In this document: piece by piece, positions 16,385 through 24,649 of the stretch
How the letters are laid out: each line of letters begins with the position of its first letter
Numbering within the stretch: position 1 is the stretch's first letter
From: JBEVOS01 sp044226655
GTDB lineage: Bacteria > Pseudomonadota > Alphaproteobacteria > Caulobacterales > Aquidulcibacteraceae
Assembly (NCBI GenBank): GCA_044226655.1
Contig: JBGAGO010000002.1
Span: forward strand, 62,001-126,000
Direction of reading: 5' to 3'
Length of the DNA stretch: 64,000 nucleotides
Notes under the pieces: generated by a model
The model's database searches: none
What the model saw: the letters and a program-made list of their open reading frames with translations, nothing else
What the model was told of the DNA's origin: nothing
Translations under genes and position numbers: made by a program

Positions 16385-17128
16385 ATGATGAACTCCGTCC
16401 CCTCCTTGATCCGCCGCCGGGCAGGCTTCCTGCTTGGCGGCGCGTTCGTTTTGGCGGCGGCCTTGGCCGCGCCGGCGGAGGCGCAGGTGCGCCTGCGCGA
16501 TCAAACCGGCGGGACCTATTCGGTGTCCGTCATGTCCTGGCGCGACATCCCGTTCCGCACGGTCGTGCGTCAGCGTTACGATTATTCCTGCGGCTCGGCC
16601 GCAATCGCCACCCTGCTCCGCTTCCACTACGGCGTGGCGGTCGATGAAGGCGAGGTGTTCCGCGCCATGTACGAGGTCGGCGATCAGGAGCGCATCCGCC
16701 AGGTCGGCTTCTCGATGCTCGACATGAAGCATTATCTCGAGAGCCGCGGCTTTCAGGCCGACGGGCTCCGGCTCAATCTCGATCGGGTCGCGCAAATCGG
16801 CGCGCCCATGATCGCCCTCATCTCGCATGAGAATTATCGCCATTTCGTCGTCATTAAGGGTGTCGAGGGCGATCGCGTGCTGGTCGGCGATCCGACGTTC
16901 GGCTTGCGCGTCTGGACGCGCGCGGATTTCGAAGGCGTCTGGAACGGCATCGTTCTGGCGATCCGCGCCCGGCCGGACGGCGTGGCGCCCGGCGCCTTCA
17001 ACGTCGCCAGCGATTGGCGGCCCTGGGCGAACACGCCTTATCAATCCGCACGCGAAACGATTTCGCCGTCCGATCTGATGCGGGAGCTGCCCGGCATCTA
17101 TCAGATCACGCCGACGGCGATCCGATGA
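16385..17128 (+). CDS. Periplasmic C39-family cysteine peptidase (FapD-like)
   Basis: 247 aa. Signal peptide (about 1-33), then one C39 domain: oxyanion Gln about 63, nucleophile Cys about 69 in 'RQRYDYSCGSAAIATLL', His about 153 in 'YRHFVVIKGV' and Asp about 169 in 'VGDPTFG'. There is no ABC-transporter or membrane domain, so this is not a bacteriocin exporter. Stand-alone exported C39 domains are typical of FapD in Fap operons, where the protease is needed for fibre secretion. The stop overlaps the next start as ATGA. The flanking small proteins carry double-glycine motifs, the natural recognition site of C39 enzymes. Confidence 0.8.
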   Translation: MMNSVPSLIRRRAGFLLGGAFVLAAALAAPAEAQVRLRDQTGGTYSVSVMSWRDIPFRTVVRQRYDYSCGSAAIATLLRFHYGVAVDEGEVFRAMYEVGDQERIRQVGFSMLDMKHYLESRGFQADGLRLNLDRVAQIGAPMIALISHENYRHFVVIKGVEGDRVLVGDPTFGLRVWTRADFEGVWNGIVLAIRARPDGVAPGAFNVASDWRPWANTPYQSARETISPSDLMRELPGIYQITPTAIR

Positions 17129-17709
17129 TGCGGCGCCTTCTCCTCGGAGCCGTGGCCGCCGCAGCGCTCATCGCGGCCCCGCCGGCCTGGAGCGCGGCGC
17201 GCGAGGACGATCCGTTCGCTGGCGCAGAGATCATTTCCGACGAGGACATGGCCGATATGCGCGGTGGCTTCGCTTTGCCCAATGGCGTCGAGGTCAATTT
17301 CGCAGCGACCGTGAACACCTACGCCAATGGCCAGCTGGCGCTGTCGACCCTGCTCACACTGAGCGATCAGGGATTGGAGGTCGCCCAGAGCGTCGGCCAG
17401 TACGGCACGCCGATCCAGGATCTCACGCCGGAACAGCGCGAGGCCTACGGTCTGGTCGGCATCGGCGGCAGCGGCGTCGTGTTCGTTGACGACACGGGCA
17501 TCACGGCGCTGGTGCAAAGCGCCGGCGCGACCGGCCTGCGCAACCTTGTCATCAACACGGGCGCGGGACGCGATCTGCGCCAGGACATCGATGTGACGAT
17601 CACCTTGCCGGGCTTCTCCGCCACGCAGCAGGCCATCGGCGCGGACATCGTCGGCATCCGCATCGGCGCGGATTTGAACGACATGCTGGTGGCCCGCCCG
17701 CCCGGCTAG
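17125..17709 (+). CDS. Secreted protein with double-Gly motif and N-T-G module, unknown function
   Basis: 194 aa. Signal peptide (about 1-24), then 'ISDEDMADMRGG' ending at about residue 48, a second double-glycine-like site, followed by 'FALPNGVEVNFAATVNTYAN'. A later segment 'TGLRNLVINTGAGRDL' (about 137-151) aligns with the C-terminal module of the two upstream secreted proteins. It is translationally coupled to the protease by a 4-base overlap. The position after the C39 gene matches FapE in Pseudomonas operons, but that assignment is only inference from order. Confidence 0.6.
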   Translation: MMRRLLLGAVAAAALIAAPPAWSAAREDDPFAGAEIISDEDMADMRGGFALPNGVEVNFAATVNTYANGQLALSTLLTLSDQGLEVAQSVGQYGTPIQDLTPEQREAYGLVGIGGSGVVFVDDTGITALVQSAGATGLRNLVINTGAGRDLRQDIDVTITLPGFSATQQAIGADIVGIRIGADLNDMLVARPPG

Positions 17710-17737
17710 AACCGGCGCGCATGGTCTTCAAAATCGA

Positions 17738-17770
17738 AGCGCCCCAGATCGTCTCTGGGGCGCTTTCATT
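17738..17770 (+). terminator. Intrinsic terminator between convergent fibre cluster and barrel gene
   Basis: Perfect 11-bp stem (17738-17748 with 17754-17764), loop TCGTC, followed by TTCATTTTC. It lies 28 bases after the stop at 17709 and before the convergent gene ending at 17793; it may act in both directions. Confidence 0.75.
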
Positions 17771-17792
17771 TTCTGTTGATCTTGCCTTCAGC

Positions 17793-19199
17793 TCAGAACC
17801 GGAAGGGCGTCCTGAGCGAAATGCGGACGTCCGGCGCGTCATTGGTGACGCCGACGTCGAAGCTGGTGGAAATCGTCGTGTCGTCGTTGAGGCGATAGCT
17901 CATGCCGAGCTGCAGGACGCCGACTTGCAGGATCGTGCTCTTCTGCTCGGAGCCGTTGAGCTCGGTATGGGTCGGGAAGATCGTCGAATGGCCGTAGCCG
18001 AGCGAATAGGAGAAGCGGTCGTTGAGGGCGAAGCCGAAGCCCGCGCCGAGGCTGATCGAGTCGCCCGGATCGACTTCGCCGATGGTCGTGCCGCCGATCA
18101 CCTTACCGACCGTCTTGGCGGCGTTGTAGAGATAGCTGGCGCTCGCGAAGATCACGGCAGGGTCCGACGCGTAGAGCATCGAAACGCCGCCTTGCAGGCC
18201 CCAGAAGCCCGAGCCGGTGGCGAGTTCGGTCGCCGCGCCCGCATTGTCGCGCGCAACATCATACGAGCCCAGTCCCGTATCGGATTTGTAGCGCAGGCTG
18301 GCGACGAAAATCGGCAAGCCCGATGCGCCCGAGTTCAACTGATAGCGCGCCGACAATTCGGCATCGCCCAGGCCAGAGCCGCTCAGCTCTTCTGTCTGAG
18401 TCGCGCTGCCGCCAGACGCCACAAGGGTCGTTACGCGATCAGACCGATAGACGTAGGGCAGCCGGCCTTCGAGTTCGAGGCGATTTGTCGCCTGATAGCG
18501 AACCGAAACGGACGCCGCGATTGTATCGCGCGACGTGTCATTCGCCTCGATGAGACCGATCTGAATAGCATCTTCGATCACCGCGCCCCGGAACACGAGC
18601 CGGCTATTGGAGGCGTGCGCGTATTCCAGCGACGGCTCCACGGTCCAGCGGCCGCGCCTTTGCAGTACGGTGGCGCCTTCTGGCAGGGCGTCGACCGTCG
18701 TGCGGTGCACGGATTCTTCCGGCGGGGCTTCGCCCACCGGCTGCGCTGGCGTTTGAGGGCCTCCTCCGCCCCCGCCTCCAGGCGATTCCGCCGTTTGGCG
18801 ATAGAGCGGATAGGCGCGCCGGTTCACTGCGATCGGCTGATCGGCGTCGAGCTGCGCAAATTGCGGTTGGGTGGGTGCGCCCGCGCCGCGAATTTGACTG
18901 AGCTCTTCGTCCGATTGGCCTTGCAGCGCCGCGAGCTCTTGTCGCTGCCGCTCGATCAGGTCGCGTTGCGCGCCCAATTCATGTTGTTGCTGGTCGAGAA
19001 TGTGCTGCTGCACGTCCAAGCGGGCCTGCTGCGCCTCCAAGATCCGCATGATGCGGCTCACGTCGGCGCTACTATCGGGCGCAGCTTGGGCGTGCGCGTC
19101 CTCCGTCCACATCGCAGCCATGGCGAGCGTCGCAAACACGGCAGTCGCCGCTGCGGACGCCCATCGTTGGCGCGTGCGCTTCTTTTCGGCACGTTCCAT
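17793..19199 (-). CDS. Outer-membrane beta-barrel with N-terminal coiled coil, FapF-like transporter candidate
   Basis: About 468 aa. Arg/Lys-rich signal peptide (about 1-38, 'EDAHAQ'), then a coiled coil (about 45-104) rich in Gln, Leu and Glu ('ILEAQQARLDVQQHILDQQQ'). A Pro/Gly linker with seven consecutive Gly (about 141-147) follows, then about 285 residues of alternating beta-strands that end in Phe ('RISLRTPFRF'), the outer-membrane barrel signature. This order of helical coiled coil plus barrel is that of FapF, the trimeric pore exporting Fap amyloid. It converges on the fibre genes. A GTG at 19244 with a weak SD would add 15 residues. Confidence 0.65.
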   Translation of the reverse strand: MERAEKKRTRQRWASAAATAVFATLAMAAMWTEDAHAQAAPDSSADVSRIMRILEAQQARLDVQQHILDQQQHELGAQRDLIERQRQELAALQGQSDEELSQIRGAGAPTQPQFAQLDADQPIAVNRRAYPLYRQTAESPGGGGGGGPQTPAQPVGEAPPEESVHRTTVDALPEGATVLQRRGRWTVEPSLEYAHASNSRLVFRGAVIEDAIQIGLIEANDTSRDTIAASVSVRYQATNRLELEGRLPYVYRSDRVTTLVASGGSATQTEELSGSGLGDAELSARYQLNSGASGLPIFVASLRYKSDTGLGSYDVARDNAGAATELATGSGFWGLQGGVSMLYASDPAVIFASASYLYNAAKTVGKVIGGTTIGEVDPGDSISLGAGFGFALNDRFSYSLGYGHSTIFPTHTELNGSEQKSTILQVGVLQLGMSYRLNDDTTISTSFDVGVTNDAPDVRISLRTPFRF

Positions 19200-19348
19200 A
19201 AAGACAACCCAGCCCAGAGCGCCTTGGTCAGCGCTTCTTTGCACGTTCTGTACCTGGGTGGTTTACGCGAGAAACGATGAGAAACCGTGAAGACGCCGCA
19301 TCGCGCCACACTTAATCTACCGAAGGAGTTGTTTATCTTGGTGAAGAC

Positions 19349-19594
19349 TTATTGCTCGTTCGCTTCGTCTTCAGACTCCCATTGCGCCCGTTCATCATAG
19401 CCGCGGCGCGCCGAGTAGAAGCTGAGCGCCATCAGCCCTCCCCCAAGCGCAATCGAAAGCAGGGCGCCGGCGCCCAGGGCGATCCAGCCGTGAAGGCTCA
19501 TGTCGCCTGCATAGGCGGCGAAGAACGGGCCAATGCCCCAGGCCGCCATAACAAGGAGTGCGCCGAGCACCACGACGAGAAGGATCGTCTTCAT
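19349..19594 (-). CDS. Small two-helix membrane protein
   Basis: 81 aa. Two hydrophobic helices, about residues 3-28 ('LLVVVLGALLVMAAWG') and 37-63 ('WIALGAGALLSIALGGGLM'), and a charged C-terminus 'DERAQWESEDEANEQ'. No family recognised. Cysteine-free and soluble-domain-free, it may be an accessory membrane peptide. The longer frame upstream is antisense noise within the CoA-transferase region. Confidence 0.6.
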   Translation of the reverse strand: MKTILLVVVLGALLVMAAWGIGPFFAAYAGDMSLHGWIALGAGALLSIALGGGLMALSFYSARRGYDERAQWESEDEANEQ

Positions 19595-19644
19595 AGGCGT
19601 GATATGCGCCCGCGCGGCGCCGTCCGCCAGGGCGTAAAGATGCG

Positions 19645-20286
19645 TTAACCAGCCGCAAACGGCGCTTCGGTCTTCGCCTTCACTTCGTCCAGGCTCACGC
19701 CATCGGCAAGCTTGATGAGCCGCATCGGCGCATCGCCCTTTTTGTCGATTTCGAACAAGGCGAGATCGGTGATCACCTTGTCGACCACGCGCACGCCGGT
19801 CAGCGGCAGCGCGCAGGCGTTCAGCAATTTGGGCGAGCCATCCTTGGCGGCGTGCTCCATCACCACGATGACGCGCTTGACGCCCGCGACCAGGTCCATC
19901 GCGCCGCCCATGCCCTTCACCATCTTCCCGGGCACCATCCAATTGGCGAGGTCGCCGCGTACCGACACCTCCATCGCGCCGAGGATAGAGAGGTCGATAT
20001 GGCCGCCGCGGATCATGCCGAAGGAATCCGCCGACGAAAAATAGGACGTTTTGGGCAGCGCGGTGATCGTCTGCTTGCCCGCGTTAATGAGATCGGCGTC
20101 GACCTCGTCGTCGAACGGGAACGGCCCCATGCCCAGCATGCCGTTTTCGCTCTGCAGGGTCACCTCCATCCCCAGCGGGATGTGATTGGCGACCAGCGTC
20201 GGAATGCCGATGCCGAGATTGACGTAGAAGCCGTCCTTGAGCTCCTTAGCGGCCTCGGCGGCTAGTTGATCGCGCGTCCAAGCCAT
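19645..20286 (-). CDS. 3-oxoacid CoA-transferase subunit B
   Basis: 213 aa. The catalytic Glu lies at about residue 47 in 'LQSENGMLGMG', preceded by 'VNLGIGIPTLVANHIP', both diagnostic of beta subunits of class I CoA-transferases (ScoB/AtoA). It transfers CoA between succinyl-CoA and acetoacetate or other 3-oxoacids. Its start overlaps the subunit A stop by one base (TGATG), so the two are made in equal amounts. Confidence 0.93.
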   Translation of the reverse strand: MAWTRDQLAAEAAKELKDGFYVNLGIGIPTLVANHIPLGMEVTLQSENGMLGMGPFPFDDEVDADLINAGKQTITALPKTSYFSSADSFGMIRGGHIDLSILGAMEVSVRGDLANWMVPGKMVKGMGGAMDLVAGVKRVIVVMEHAAKDGSPKLLNACALPLTGVRVVDKVITDLALFEIDKKGDAPMRLIKLADGVSLDEVKAKTEAPFAAG

Positions 20287-20993
20287 CAGGCGGCCTCCCG
20301 CTTGCGCGTCGTGCGCTGTTCGATGCGCTTCTCAAACAAGCCTTTGACGACCCGATCCACGAAGATCCCAGGCGTATGGATCTGGTCGGGGTCGAGCGCG
20401 CCGGTGGGGACCAGGATTTCGACCTCGGCGACGCATTTCCTGCCGGCGGTCGCCATCATCGGATTAAAATTGCGCGCCGTCTTTCGGAAGATGAGATTGC
20501 CCTCCTCGTCGCCCTTCCAGGCTTTGACGATGGAGAGATCGGCGACCAATCCCGTTTCCAGGACATAGGTCTCGCCGTTGAATTGCTTGAGCTCTTTGCC
20601 CTCCGCAACCAGCGTGCCGACGCCGGTCTTGGTGTAGAAGCCGGCGATCCCAGCTCCGCCGGCCCGGATGCGCTCGGCCAGCGTGCCTTGGGGATTGAAC
20701 TCGAGCTGCAGCTCTCCGGAGAGATATTGCCGCTCGAATTCCTTGTTCTCCCCCACATAGGACGAGATCATTTTCGCGATCTGCCGGGTCTGGAGCAAAA
20801 TTCCAAGCCCGAAATCATCGACCCCGGCATTGTTCGAGATGACCGTCAGGCCTTTGACCCCGTTCGCCCGCAAAGCGGCGATCAGGTTTTCCGGGATGCC
20901 GCAGAGGCCGAAACCCCCGCTCATGATGGTCATGCCGTCGAACAGGAGCCCGTCGAGCGCGGACGCGGCGTCGCTAAAAACCTTGTGCGCCAA
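20286..20993 (-). CDS. 3-oxoacid CoA-transferase subunit A
   Basis: 235 aa. Alpha subunit of the class I CoA-transferase. Motifs are 'MSGGFGLCGIPENLIAAL' (CoA-binding glycine loop), 'SNNAGVDDFGLGILL' and 'GTLVAEGKE'. With subunit B it forms the ScoAB/AtoDA enzyme of ketone-body use, fitting the neighbouring methylacyl-CoA racemase (acyl-CoA metabolism). A terminator hairpin separates it from the racemase gene. Confidence 0.93.
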   Translation of the reverse strand: MAHKVFSDAASALDGLLFDGMTIMSGGFGLCGIPENLIAALRANGVKGLTVISNNAGVDDFGLGILLQTRQIAKMISSYVGENKEFERQYLSGELQLEFNPQGTLAERIRAGGAGIAGFYTKTGVGTLVAEGKELKQFNGETYVLETGLVADLSIVKAWKGDEEGNLIFRKTARNFNPMMATAGRKCVAEVEILVPTGALDPDQIHTPGIFVDRVVKGLFEKRIEQRTTRKREAA

Positions 20994-21049
20994 AGTCGCC
21001 TCTCCGGTGACGCGCTGCGGATGGTTCTCCTTAGGCCGTGTTGCGGCGC

Positions 21050-21092
21050 AACAAAAGAGCGCGCCGGCTCCCTGAGCCCGGGAACCGGCGCG
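21050..21092 (-). terminator. Intrinsic terminator after the methylacyl-CoA racemase gene
   Basis: GC-rich hairpin with arms at 21060-21067 and 21085-21092, and further pairing inside (CTCCC/GGGA). On the minus strand it is followed by GCTCTTTTGTTG. It lies 128 bases downstream of the racemase stop and 67 bases before subunit A starts. Confidence 0.65.
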
Positions 21093-21219
21093 TTGCTTTG
21101 GCCCTCTCGAACCTCGGCTTGGACCTTACGCGAGCGAGGGACGATGAAATTACGCGCTCGATCCAGGCGCGATAAAAGCAGCCCCGGTTTGAACCCAGGA
21201 TGAACGTAAAGTTAAGGTG

Positions 21220-22314
21220 CTAGACGCCCCAATCCCGCAGCACCTCGGCATTGTGGGCCCCGATCGCGGGCGCCGGGCCCTGGACTTTGGACGGCGTGCG
21301 CGAGAACCGCGGCGCAACGTTGGGCTGAATAACCCCGGCGACCTCAACGAAGGTTTCGCGCGCCTTGTTATGGGCGTGGGCCGGCGCCTCGCCCAATCCC
21401 AGGATCGGCGCGAAGCAGACATCCGTCCCCTCCATGAGCGCGCTCCATTCGGCCCGCGTCTTGGTCTTGATCACTGCGGCGAGCTTGGCGGAGAGGTCTG
21501 GCCAGGCGCGGCGGTCCATTTGCGCCTGAAATGCCGGATCGTCCTTGAGACCAGTTTTCTCCAGCAGCAGCGCGTAAAATTGCGGTTCGATCGAACCGAT
21601 GGCGACGAACGCGCCGTCCTTGGTTTCGTAAGAATCGTAGAAATGCGCGCCGCCGTCGAGCAGGTTGGAATCGCGCTCGTCGCCCCACATGCCCGAATGG
21701 CGCATCCCGTAGAACATGGCGCTCAGCGAGGCGGCGCCGTCGGTCATGGCGCAATCGATCACCTGGCCCTGTCCCGAGCGTTGCGCTTCGAGCAGAGCGG
21801 CGCAGACGCCCACAACAAGGTAAAGCGCGCCCCCGCCGAAATCACCGACCAGGTTGAGCGGCGGCGCGGGGGGCTGGCCCTTGCGGCCCATGGCGTGCAG
21901 CGCGCCTGTGAGCGCGATGTAATTGATGTCATGGCCAGCGGCCTGGGCGAGCGGCCCGGTTTGTCCCCAGCCGGTCATGCGCCCGTACACCAGCTTCGGG
22001 TTGCGCTTTAGCGCCACCTCGGGACCAAGCCCCAAGCGTTCCATCACGCCCGGGCGAAAACCTTCGATCACCGCATCAGCTTTCTCCAGCAGCTTCAGCG
22101 CGGTCTCGATGTCGCCGGGGTCCTTGAGGTCGAGCGCGACCGAGCGGCGCCCGCGGCTCGTCACATCGGCTGGAGAGCCGCCCCGCCCGGCGCCCTTGCG
22201 ATCGATCCGCACCACGTCGGCGCCCATGTCCGAGAGCAGCATGGCGGCGAAGGGGCCGGGCCCGATGCCCGCGAATTCGACAATTTTGACGCCATTGAGC
22301 GGGCCGCTCGCCAT
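21220..22314 (-). CDS. Alpha-methylacyl-CoA racemase (CaiB/BaiF CoA-transferase family III)
   Basis: 364 aa. It epimerises 2-methylacyl-CoA. It opens 'GVKIVEFAGIGPGPFAAMLL'. Catalytic residues by alignment with M. tuberculosis MCR are His about 128 in 'AAGHDINYIALTGAL' and Asp about 158 in 'VGDFGGGALYL'. These favour racemase over formyl-CoA transferase or carnitine dehydratase of the same fold. Only 22 bases separate its start from the divergent gene at 22337. Confidence 0.88.
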   Translation of the reverse strand: MASGPLNGVKIVEFAGIGPGPFAAMLLSDMGADVVRIDRKGAGRGGSPADVTSRGRRSVALDLKDPGDIETALKLLEKADAVIEGFRPGVMERLGLGPEVALKRNPKLVYGRMTGWGQTGPLAQAAGHDINYIALTGALHAMGRKGQPPAPPLNLVGDFGGGALYLVVGVCAALLEAQRSGQGQVIDCAMTDGAASLSAMFYGMRHSGMWGDERDSNLLDGGAHFYDSYETKDGAFVAIGSIEPQFYALLLEKTGLKDDPAFQAQMDRRAWPDLSAKLAAVIKTKTRAEWSALMEGTDVCFAPILGLGEAPAHAHNKARETFVEVAGVIQPNVAPRFSRTPSKVQGPAPAIGAHNAEVLRDWGV

Positions 22315-22336
22315 CGGTTTCCTCCATTAACTTTCA

Positions 22337-23710
22337 ATGCACCGTGTTTGCGCAGATACTCGGCTGTGGAGCATCCGCGTCAAGGCGGACGCCGGGGAAG
22401 GCGGGAACGGCTTGCGCACGGTTGTTCGAGCGCTGGATGTACGCGTGGCGCGCCGCGCGCAGGATTTGCTGGCCGCCGCAGGCTGCGAAGCTGTCGCCCG
22501 TGTCGGCGCCGAGAGCGGCTCGCAGATTTGCGATGACATTCTGATCGTCGCGGGCGACGGGCTCGATCAATGCACGCGGCTCGCGCGTGCACGCGAGCCG
22601 ACCTCGCGGCCGGTCGCGGTTTTGTACGCGACGACGAGTGCGTCTCCGCCACCGCCTGGATTGGAGCCTGTCGCGCCCTTTGACGGCGCTCTCGCGCTCG
22701 ATGCGCCGCCCCTTCTGTTGTCGCGCCAGATCGCACATGCGCTGCGCGCGGGCGTCGCCGTCGAGGAACGCGCGCGCCGGCGCGAAACCGCGCTCGCTCT
22801 CGGGCACGCGCTTCCTGTTTCGCACGAACCGCGCGGCGTGAAGGCGCTCTACATCGGCGCCCCCAGCCCATTCTTCTTGTCGCTTGAACGCGCGCTCGGC
22901 GCGCATGGCGGCGCGGTCACCGCCGCGTTCACGTCCTTCACCGGGTTCGATCATCTCCACGACGAAGCGTTCGACGCCGTCGCGCTCAATGGCGCGGCCG
23001 ATCCGCAAACGGCGGTTGCGCTCTGCGCCGCGCTTCGGCGCAATGCGAGCCTCTCCAATCTTCCGACGCTGATGGTGACTGCGCCGCGCGACGCCAACAC
23101 GGCGCGCCAAGCGATCGAACGCGGCGCCGCGGCCGTCACGGCGGGCGATGAAGACAGCGCGCCCGCGCTTGGCTGGCTGTTCGATGCGATCCGGCGCGAA
23201 CGGCTGCGCAGAACCGCCGAGCAGGACATTCTTGCGCTGCGCGACGTGATGGGCGATCCGCGCACCGGCCTCTTCGTGGCGAAGGCGTTTCAGGCCCATC
23301 TCGCGCGCCTTGCGGATGATCATCATGCAACGGGACGGCCGTTTTCGCTGGTCTGCCTGCGCGTTCTGCCAGCGCATGGCGCCAGCCGCCCCAGCGAGCC
23401 CGTTTGGAAGAAGGGCTTTACGGAGATCGCCAGCCTCGCGTGCCGTTTGGTGCGCGAGAGCGATTGCGGCGCAAGCTTCGAGGGCGAGTTCATCGCGCTC
23501 GCTTTGCCGTTCACTGATTACAAAGGCGCGCGGCGGGTTTCCGAACGCGTCGCCTCGGTCGCGGAGTGCACGGCTTTCGCCAGCGGCGAAAACGGGGCGC
23601 CTCCGCTCATCTTCGAACAGAGCGTCGTTGAGTTGCAGCCAGGCGAAAGCGGCGGCGCCCTGCTGGCGCGCGCGCGCACCGCGTTCGATATAGAAAGCGG
23701 CGTTGCATGA
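22337..23710 (+). CDS. PleD-like protein with degenerate receiver and GGDEF domains
   Basis: About 457 aa. A middle segment ('VKALYIGAPSPFFLSLERAL' through 'LSNLPTLMVTAPRD') has the length and strand-helix rhythm of a receiver domain but lacks the phosphoacceptor Asp. The C-terminal part starts 'DPRTGLFVAKAF' (compare DxLTGLxNRRxF of GGDEF domains) and carries 'SFEGEFIALALP' at about 380-391 where GG[DE]EF should be. It is therefore probably catalytically inactive, a c-di-GMP or scaffold pseudo-enzyme. The start is uncertain: TTG at 22412 has a better SD (GGGAAGG). The stop overlaps the next gene as ATGA. Confidence 0.65.
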   Translation: MHRVCADTRLWSIRVKADAGEGGNGLRTVVRALDVRVARRAQDLLAAAGCEAVARVGAESGSQICDDILIVAGDGLDQCTRLARAREPTSRPVAVLYATTSASPPPPGLEPVAPFDGALALDAPPLLLSRQIAHALRAGVAVEERARRRETALALGHALPVSHEPRGVKALYIGAPSPFFLSLERALGAHGGAVTAAFTSFTGFDHLHDEAFDAVALNGAADPQTAVALCAALRRNASLSNLPTLMVTAPRDANTARQAIERGAAAVTAGDEDSAPALGWLFDAIRRERLRRTAEQDILALRDVMGDPRTGLFVAKAFQAHLARLADDHHATGRPFSLVCLRVLPAHGASRPSEPVWKKGFTEIASLACRLVRESDCGASFEGEFIALALPFTDYKGARRVSERVASVAECTAFASGENGAPPLIFEQSVVELQPGESGGALLARARTAFDIESGVA

Positions 23711-24336
23711 GCCGTGTGGACATCGATTTCTTCGCCGATCTCTCTTGTCCGTGGTGCTATGTCGGCTGGGCCTCGTTGAAGCGCGCCGCGCTGGCGCGGC
23801 CCAACGTCTCGTGCCGCGTGCAATGGCGCAATTTCCTCCTGCATCCTGAAACGCCGCCGGATGGGATCGACCGGCAGGCCTTCTTCCGCGATGCGTACGC
23901 CCCGGAGCAATTGGCCGCGATCCACAAGACGCTGGAAGCCGCCGCCGCGCTGGCGGAAGCGCCGCTCAATCTCGCCGCTCCCACACGCCTGCCGAACACG
24001 ATCAACGGCCACCGTCTGGTGCGCTGGGCTGCGGCGCAGGGCGCGGCCGAGGCGGCCATAGACGCGCTGTTCGCCGCCTATTGGGTGGACGGCCGCGACA
24101 TTGGCGAAGACGAGGTTCTGGTCGAGATCGCTGACGCTGTGGGTCTGGACGGCGACGCCGTGCGCGCCCTGCTGCTGGGCGACGCCGATCGCGACGAAAT
24201 CGCCGCCATGCACAACGCGGCGACCCGAATCGGCGTCAAGGGCGTCCCGGTCGCCGTCCTCAATCGCCAGGCTGTCCTGATGGGGGCGGAGAGCCCTGAC
24301 GCCTACGGAATGGCGATCGACAAGACGGCCATCTGA
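23707..24336 (+). CDS. DsbA-family oxidoreductase, FrnE-like
   Basis: 209 aa, no signal peptide, so cytoplasmic. Thioredoxin fold with the active site CPWC at residues 14-17 in 'DLSCPWCYVGW' and the cis-Pro region 'GVKGVPVAVLNRQ' near the C-terminus. FrnE/2-hydroxychromene-2-carboxylate isomerase-like proteins act on thiols or polyketides; the physiological substrate is unknown. It overlaps the preceding gene by 4 bases. Confidence 0.87.
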   Translation: MSRVDIDFFADLSCPWCYVGWASLKRAALARPNVSCRVQWRNFLLHPETPPDGIDRQAFFRDAYAPEQLAAIHKTLEAAAALAEAPLNLAAPTRLPNTINGHRLVRWAAAQGAAEAAIDALFAAYWVDGRDIGEDEVLVEIADAVGLDGDAVRALLLGDADRDEIAAMHNAATRIGVKGVPVAVLNRQAVLMGAESPDAYGMAIDKTAI

Positions 24337-24386
24337 TTTTGCAATCGACGGCGGCTAGCAAAGTCGGCTAAGAGCGCCGTCCTTTC

Positions 24387-24649
24387 ATGGACGAACGACG
24401 CAAGAGATTGCGCTTTCGCGCTTGGCGGCGCGGCTTCCGCGAACTTGATCTTCTCATGGGCGCCTTCGCGGACGCCCGGATTGAAGAGCTGAGCGAAGCG
24501 CGCCTGGACGAATTCGAGCGTCTCCTCGAGGCGCCCGACCAGGACGTCTATGCCTGGATCACGGGCGCCGCCCCCCTGCCGCCCGCCCATGACACCGCGA
24601 CCTTCGACGCGCTGCGCGCCTTTCATCTTCACGCCAAGCCGGGATCATC

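Noticed and set aside
16385..17128. Bacteriocin processing exporter (C39-ABC transporter)
   Set aside because: The protein ends after the C39 domain; no membrane or ATPase domain follows, and it has its own signal peptide.
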